Below, piece by piece: positions 14,037 to 17,304 of a DNA stretch of 17,304 nt. The notes under the pieces were generated by a model, which saw only the letters and a list, made by a program, of their open reading frames with translations, did no database searches and was not told the origin of the DNA. Positions within the stretch are counted from its first letter, which is position 1. Every line of letters begins with the position of its first letter. The stretch is from an uncultured Eubacteriales bacterium (GTDB lineage Bacteria > Bacillota > Clostridia > Christensenellales > Aristaeellaceae): the NCBI GenBank assembly GCA_900553315.1, contig USCW01000020.1, forward strand, positions 1 through 17,304. Reading direction: 5' to 3'. The translations under genes were made by a program, and so were the position numbers.

Positions 14037-15656
14037 ATGAAGAAGGTACTGGCAATCATCATGGCTCTGACCATGCTGCTCGGCTCAACCGCGTTAGCCG
14101 AGAGCACCACGCCGACCATCGAGGAGATGAGCGCCGCCCTGATCGAAGCCGCAAAGGCTCTGCCCAAGAGCGAGAACCTTTACTTCGACGACGGGCTGGA
14201 AATCACCGGCATGGGTATCCACTACAACAACTATCCCACCGAGTTTGACGGCTGCTATTATTTCATGGCGATTCAGGCGATGACGGGCGCGAAGTTCAAC
14301 ATCGACTGGCGCGTGGAGGATAACTACGCCACGCAGGTCTCCACCATTCTCGCGTCCCGGAAGCTGCCTGACATCATGCAGGCCGGCGCGTATGGCGTGA
14401 TGAATCTGGTGAGCGAGGGCGCCGTCGTGGCGCTGGACGATTATCTGGATCTGATTCCGGACATCGTGGCAGCGGTCGGCGAGGATCGCATGGCGGCTTG
14501 GCGTCAGCCTGACGGCCACATCTACACCATCCCCACCATCGTGAACGTGCCCGGCTCCCAGACCGTGATGGTTCGCAAGGACTGGCTGGACGCGCTGAAG
14601 ATGGACGTTCCCACCACGTGGGACGGCTGGGTGGAGCTGTGGCGTGCCATCAAGGCCAACGACCTGAACGGCAACGGCGACCCCAACGACGAGATCCCGC
14701 TGGCGCTGGAGCAGGGCGCGAACGGCGAGCGCTGCATGGCCAGCCTGCTGAACGCCTTCGGCATCCGCGCCTCCGCTGACTGCCAGTTCTGCGTGCTGGA
14801 CGACGGCACCTACACGCTGGTGTATGAGCATCCCCGCTACAAGGAATTCCTGCAGGCCGTTCAGGATCTGTTCAAGGAAGGCCTGATCGACCCCGAATTT
14901 GCGACCCGCACGCAGGCTGAACTGTTCACCGTAATGGACAGCAACCTGGTCGGCACGACCATGACTTGGGCTGAGCGCGCCAAGCTGTCCACCTACGCCA
15001 ACCGCGAGGGCGGCGACGAGGATGCGCTGTGGCTGAGCGTTGCCCCCATCACCGGCCCCTACGGCGACCAGATGACCCAGGAGCGCAACGCTGTGACCAC
15101 CCTGTGGTGCATCACCAGCGCCGCGGCTGAGGCCGGCAAGGTCGAGGACATCCTGAAGGCCTTCAACTGGAACTTCTCCAAGGAAGGCAACGACCTGTAC
15201 AACTACGGCATCGAGGGCGTGAGCTACGATGTGGTGGACGGCGAAGCGGTGCTGCGTCCTACCTTGGTGGCCAACGGCTTTGTGGACTATCGTCTGGCGG
15301 GCTGCCAGTATGAGCCCTTCGGCGGCGAATGGCAGACCAACGCGTTCATGCAGTGCCTGTTCGCCGGCCAGAGCGTGGAAGATCTGGATGAGGGCGCCGC
15401 GTCCTTCTATCAGGGTCTGTCCGTTGTGAACAACGGTCACTTCTATGCGATGCCCCAGACGCTGGAAACCGACGCCTACGTGGAGTATCGCGCTGAGCTG
15501 CTGACCGGCGGCGTGTGCGTTGCCCGCGATCAGGTCATCGCCGGCCAGATGTCCGTGGACGACTTCTTCGCCCAGTATGAAACCTTGAAGTCTCAGGGTC
15601 TGCAGGAAGTCATCGATGAGGGCGCTGCGGCCTATGCGCTGCTGAGCGGCAAGTAA
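14037..15656 (+). CDS. LplA-type extracellular solute-binding protein
   Basis: This is the ligand receptor of the importer (family 1 solute-binding fold). ATG 14037 follows AGGAGG and begins a classic signal peptide (MKKVLAIIMALTMLLGSTAL, cleavage likely after ALA); a longer in-frame start at 13965 would read through the palindrome. The product is 539 residues, in the usual 500-560 range for LplA. Recognisable parts are LASRKLPDIMQAGAYGVMNL, VPTTWDGWVELWRAIKANDL, and an NLNGNGDPNDEIPL calcium-site-like loop near residue 210 (here DLNGNGDPNDEIPL). There is no lipobox cysteine, so membrane tethering is not explained by the sequence. The substrate is not known. A terminator follows. Confidence 0.93.
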   Translation: MKKVLAIIMALTMLLGSTALAESTTPTIEEMSAALIEAAKALPKSENLYFDDGLEITGMGIHYNNYPTEFDGCYYFMAIQAMTGAKFNIDWRVEDNYATQVSTILASRKLPDIMQAGAYGVMNLVSEGAVVALDDYLDLIPDIVAAVGEDRMAAWRQPDGHIYTIPTIVNVPGSQTVMVRKDWLDALKMDVPTTWDGWVELWRAIKANDLNGNGDPNDEIPLALEQGANGERCMASLLNAFGIRASADCQFCVLDDGTYTLVYEHPRYKEFLQAVQDLFKEGLIDPEFATRTQAELFTVMDSNLVGTTMTWAERAKLSTYANREGGDEDALWLSVAPITGPYGDQMTQERNAVTTLWCITSAAAEAGKVEDILKAFNWNFSKEGNDLYNYGIEGVSYDVVDGEAVLRPTLVANGFVDYRLAGCQYEPFGGEWQTNAFMQCLFAGQSVEDLDEGAASFYQGLSVVNNGHFYAMPQTLETDAYVEYRAELLTGGVCVARDQVIAGQMSVDDFFAQYETLKSQGLQEVIDEGAAAYALLSGK

Positions 15657-15683
15657 GCCGAAAGGTTTGCAAGGAAAACGATT

Positions 15684-15719
15684 GGAGGACTGCCCCGGAT
15701 GGAGCAGTCCTCCTTTTTT
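15684..15719 (+). terminator. Rho-independent terminator of the importer operon
   Basis: GGAGGACTGC (15684-15693) pairs perfectly with GCAGTCCTCC (15704-15713), followed by a run of six T residues. It lies 28 bases after the binding-protein stop. Confidence 0.93.
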
Positions 15720-15757
15720 ATGTAGGAAAGCGACTTCAGCTATACCACAACCCTTGC

Positions 15758-16096
15758 TTACCGCCTTCTATAGTCATACATATCATGCAAAACGTTCAAA
15801 GCAATACCATTTATCTCGACTACATCATCAGACAGCCATTTCATTTGTGCGCTATACGCATGATATTGCCAATAAATATTTCTCGATTTACCGGTTTCCA
15901 GATAGACGACCTCCGCTCGAATAGCAAAATCTACAGTAGCTCCGCCATCAGCCAGGTAAGCATTCACTTTGTATTTGCCATTCGGTGAAGTACTGCTCTT
16001 GATAAACGTTCCCTCAGGCAATCGATTACTGACAATAAAGGCCATCAGTACTATGATGAGAACAAAGAAGATGATAATAATATATTTTCTTTTCAT
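15758..16096 (-). CDS. DUF5412-like small secreted or membrane-anchored protein
   Basis: This 112-residue protein starts MKRKYIIIIFFVLIIVLMAF, one N-terminal membrane segment, followed by an outer domain. The stretches SPNGKYKVNAYLADGGATVD, FAIRAEVVYLETGKSRNIYW, and DDVVEINGIALNVLHDMYDY match what I know of DUF5412 proteins, which are single-domain proteins of unknown function in Bacillota. ATG 16096 is chosen because GGGAGG lies seven bases upstream; a TTG at 16102 is an alternative but overlaps that spacing. The gene is visibly more AT-rich than its neighbours, which suggests a separate origin. It stands alone between the importer terminator and MITE copy 2. Confidence 0.8.
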   Translation of the reverse strand: MKRKYIIIIFFVLIIVLMAFIVSNRLPEGTFIKSSTSPNGKYKVNAYLADGGATVDFAIRAEVVYLETGKSRNIYWQYHAYSAQMKWLSDDVVEINGIALNVLHDMYDYRRR

Positions 16097-16156
16097 TCTC
16101 AAGCCTCCCAGCTTTGCTTCCTTGCCCGTATTTTATGCATGTTGAAAAAGCTGCTA

Positions 16157-16317
16157 GGGCAATACCCACAAATGAGTTGGTGCGGAGGCGAATGAATTTT
16201 TCGTCAGATGCAATGGCAGATTTTGAAGGTTTACTGGAGGTAAATCGAAAAATCTGCAAGCAGCAGATGGCGGAAAAGGCATCGCCTACGCTGCCTACGA
16301 ATTGTGCGGTATTGCCC
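16157..16317 (+). mobile_element. MITE-like element, copy 2 (161 bp)
   Basis: This copy matches copy 1 over its length with a handful of substitutions and one missing base in the left repeat (AATACCCACA against AATACCGCACA), which explains 161 against 162 bp. The ends GGGCAATACC and GGTATTGCCC are perfect inverted repeats, flanked on both sides by TA (16155-16156 and 16318-16319). Beyond the TA the flanks continue the symmetry, AGCTGC on the left and GCAGCT on the right, so 18 bases at each end are inverted repeats. The internal hairpin is kept, two base pairs shorter than in copy 1. Confidence 0.88.
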
Positions 16318-16320
16318 TAG
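16192..16320 (+). CDS. Possible 42-residue ORF inside MITE copy 2 (doubtful)
   Basis: This frame parallels the ORF in copy 1 and keeps the same length, ending with TAG made by the element end and its flanking TA. GGAGG lies three bases before the ATG. Two amino acid changes separate it from copy 1. No known domain is seen; it may be open only because the copies are recent. Confidence 0.18.
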   Translation: MNFSSDAMADFEGLLEVNRKICKQQMAEKASPTLPTNCAVLP

Positions 16321-16599
16321 CAGCTATCCGCATGTTCTTCTATTCGGCTTATCCTCTGCGATCCTCTCTGCATAAACGAATCAATCAGGCCTCCTGTGCT
16401 TGCTATCATACCGACTTTGCACAGCACCCAACTTTAAGCATTGCATTGATAGTATACGCCTCTCGCATCGCTGCCGTCAATCAGTACAATTACATCAACC
16501 TGCAAATCATGCTGCCAGCGCTTTCTCCCGCAGGAATCCGCACCCCTTCCGTAGAACCCCTTTCCCATCAAACATAAAGCACACGAAAGGAGCCCCGCC
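16321..16599. other. Intergenic stretch with no assignable gene
   Basis: About 280 bases between MITE copy 2 and the SGNH hydrolase gene. Two short minus-strand frames (one reading LQVDVIVLIDGSDARGVYYQ, another TGGLIDSFMQRGSQRISRIE) look slightly protein-like but are broken by stops and frame changes, and no start with a ribosome binding site supports them. It could hold the remains of a lost gene. The promoter of the SGNH gene should be here, but I see no clear one. Confidence 0.3.
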
Positions 16600-17202
16600 A
16601 TGAAAATCATCTGCATGGGCGACAGCCTGACGGAAGGCGACTACGGTCTGCCCGGCCAGAGCGGCATTGCCAATGTCCAGCCGGAGAGCTACCCCTATTT
16701 TCTAGCTAAGCACACCGGCTGGACGGTCGTGAACGCGGGTCGCTGCGGCTATCGCGCCACGGACTATTGGAACTACCTGCAAAGCGGCGCTGTCTCGGTG
16801 CAGGACGCGGACGCGATCGTGATCCTGCTGGGCACCAACGGCGGCAATGATCCCGACCGCGATACCCCGGACAACGACGCCTATCGGGACATCCTGCGCT
16901 GGTGCCATGCGCATGCCCCTGCGGCGACGGTGTTTCTCGGCACGCCGCCCCACGCAACCCGCAACCCCGCTATGTCCAACTGCGGCTATGCCGATCAGGC
17001 GGAGGCCGGGGCCTGCTTCGTGCGCAGGGTCGCGCAGGAAACCGGCGATGTGCTGATCGACTTGGCGAAATGCCCCGCCTTCTGCGCGGAAAACGAAGCC
17101 GTCATGCAGCCGAACGACGGTCTGCACTTTTCCGCCGTGGGCTATGAGCTGCTTGCGCAAAACGTGGAAGCCGTCCTTCGAGATCACTTGAAATGCGACT
17201 GA
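16600..17202 (+). CDS. SGNH/GDSL-family hydrolase (esterase-like)
   Basis: This 200-residue protein has the four SGNH blocks: block I GDSLTEG with the nucleophile Ser9, block II glycine in NAGRCGYRATDY, block III GTNGGN with its oxyanion asparagine, and block V DGLHFSAVGYELL with the catalytic Asp and His. There is no signal peptide, so the enzyme is probably cytosolic. Family members are esterases, acetylxylan or carbohydrate deacetylases and lysophospholipases; the sequence does not choose between them. A good AAAGGAG precedes ATG 16600. It is a single-gene unit with a strong terminator just after it, and MITE copies lie on both sides. Confidence 0.93.
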   Translation: MKIICMGDSLTEGDYGLPGQSGIANVQPESYPYFLAKHTGWTVVNAGRCGYRATDYWNYLQSGAVSVQDADAIVILLGTNGGNDPDRDTPDNDAYRDILRWCHAHAPAATVFLGTPPHATRNPAMSNCGYADQAEAGACFVRRVAQETGDVLIDLAKCPAFCAENEAVMQPNDGLHFSAVGYELLAQNVEAVLRDHLKCD

Positions 17203-17212
17203 ACTAAAAAAG

Positions 17213-17250
17213 AACGCTGCATGAAAGTCAAAGCTTCATGCAGCGTTTCT
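17213..17250 (+). terminator. Rho-independent terminator of the SGNH hydrolase gene
   Basis: AACGCTGCATGAA (17213-17225) pairs perfectly with TTCATGCAGCGTT (17235-17247) around a nine-base loop, followed by a short T-rich run. The A-run before the stem suggests it may work in both directions. MITE copy 3 starts directly behind it. Confidence 0.9.
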
Positions 17251-17253
17251 TTA

Positions 17254-17304
17254 GGGCAATACCGCACAAATGAGTTGGTGCGATGGCGAATGCATTTTTT
17301 GTCA
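17254..17304 (+). mobile_element. MITE-like element, copy 3 (cut by window end)
   Basis: GGGCAATACCGCACAAATGA, preceded by TA (17252-17253), begins a third copy in the same orientation. The visible 51 bases differ from copy 1 at a few positions, including GATGGCG for GAGGCG and TGCATTTTTTG for TGAATTTTTCG, so it is the most diverged of the three. The right end lies beyond the window. Confidence 0.8.

Overview
The window looks like a chromosomal segment of a GC-rich Bacillota, probably a gut-type Clostridia (Oscillospirales or Christensenellales would fit). This is inferred from the Firmicutes-type SUF operon with SufU, an LplB/YtcP/LplA-type ABC importer, an ECF sigma factor with a DUF4367-like anti-sigma factor, a DUF5412-like protein and strong AGGAGG-type ribosome binding sites. 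No RNA gene or CRISPR array was seen.

Layout. Positions 3-3798 (+) hold the end of a SUF iron-sulfur assembly operon: sufB (5' end outside the window), sufD, sufS and sufU, tightly packed or overlapping. A 162-bp MITE-like element (copy 1) has landed on the 3' end of sufU and supplies its stop codon. Positions 4021-6279 (+) hold a polar amino acid ABC importer of cystine-like type (permease, ATPase, binding protein). Its binding-protein gene has an in-frame TAG at codon 7, inside the signal peptide. A bidirectional terminator at 6297-6332 separates it from a convergent minus-strand operon (10469-6348). That operon encodes an ECF sigma factor, a one-pass anti-sigma factor, a small membrane-anchored protein of unknown function, and a 707-residue secreted protein that seems to join a beta-propeller-like region to an ABC-type solute-binding domain. 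Divergent from the sigma gene, with its own consensus promoter, is a tandem GNAT acetyltransferase (10669-11745). Next comes an LplB/YtcP/LplA-type carbohydrate importer operon (12049-15656) with a consensus promoter and a foldable leader. The last part is more AT-rich and accessory: a DUF5412-like small protein (-), MITE copy 2, about 280 bp with no assignable gene, an SGNH/GDSL hydrolase (+), a strong terminator, and MITE copy 3 running off the window.

How the genes may work together. Cystine uptake next to SufS/SufU suggests a sulfur supply line (import, desulfuration, transfer to SufU, assembly on SufBCD). As read, the transporter would be disabled by the amber codon unless that codon is an error or is suppressed. 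The sigma/anti-sigma/propeller-SBP operon is the best candidate for an undescribed system: an envelope sensor in which an extracytoplasmic ligand-binding protein could control an ECF sigma factor. The three MITE-like copies, all in the same orientation, have nested palindromes, apparent TA target duplications and a small preserved reading frame.
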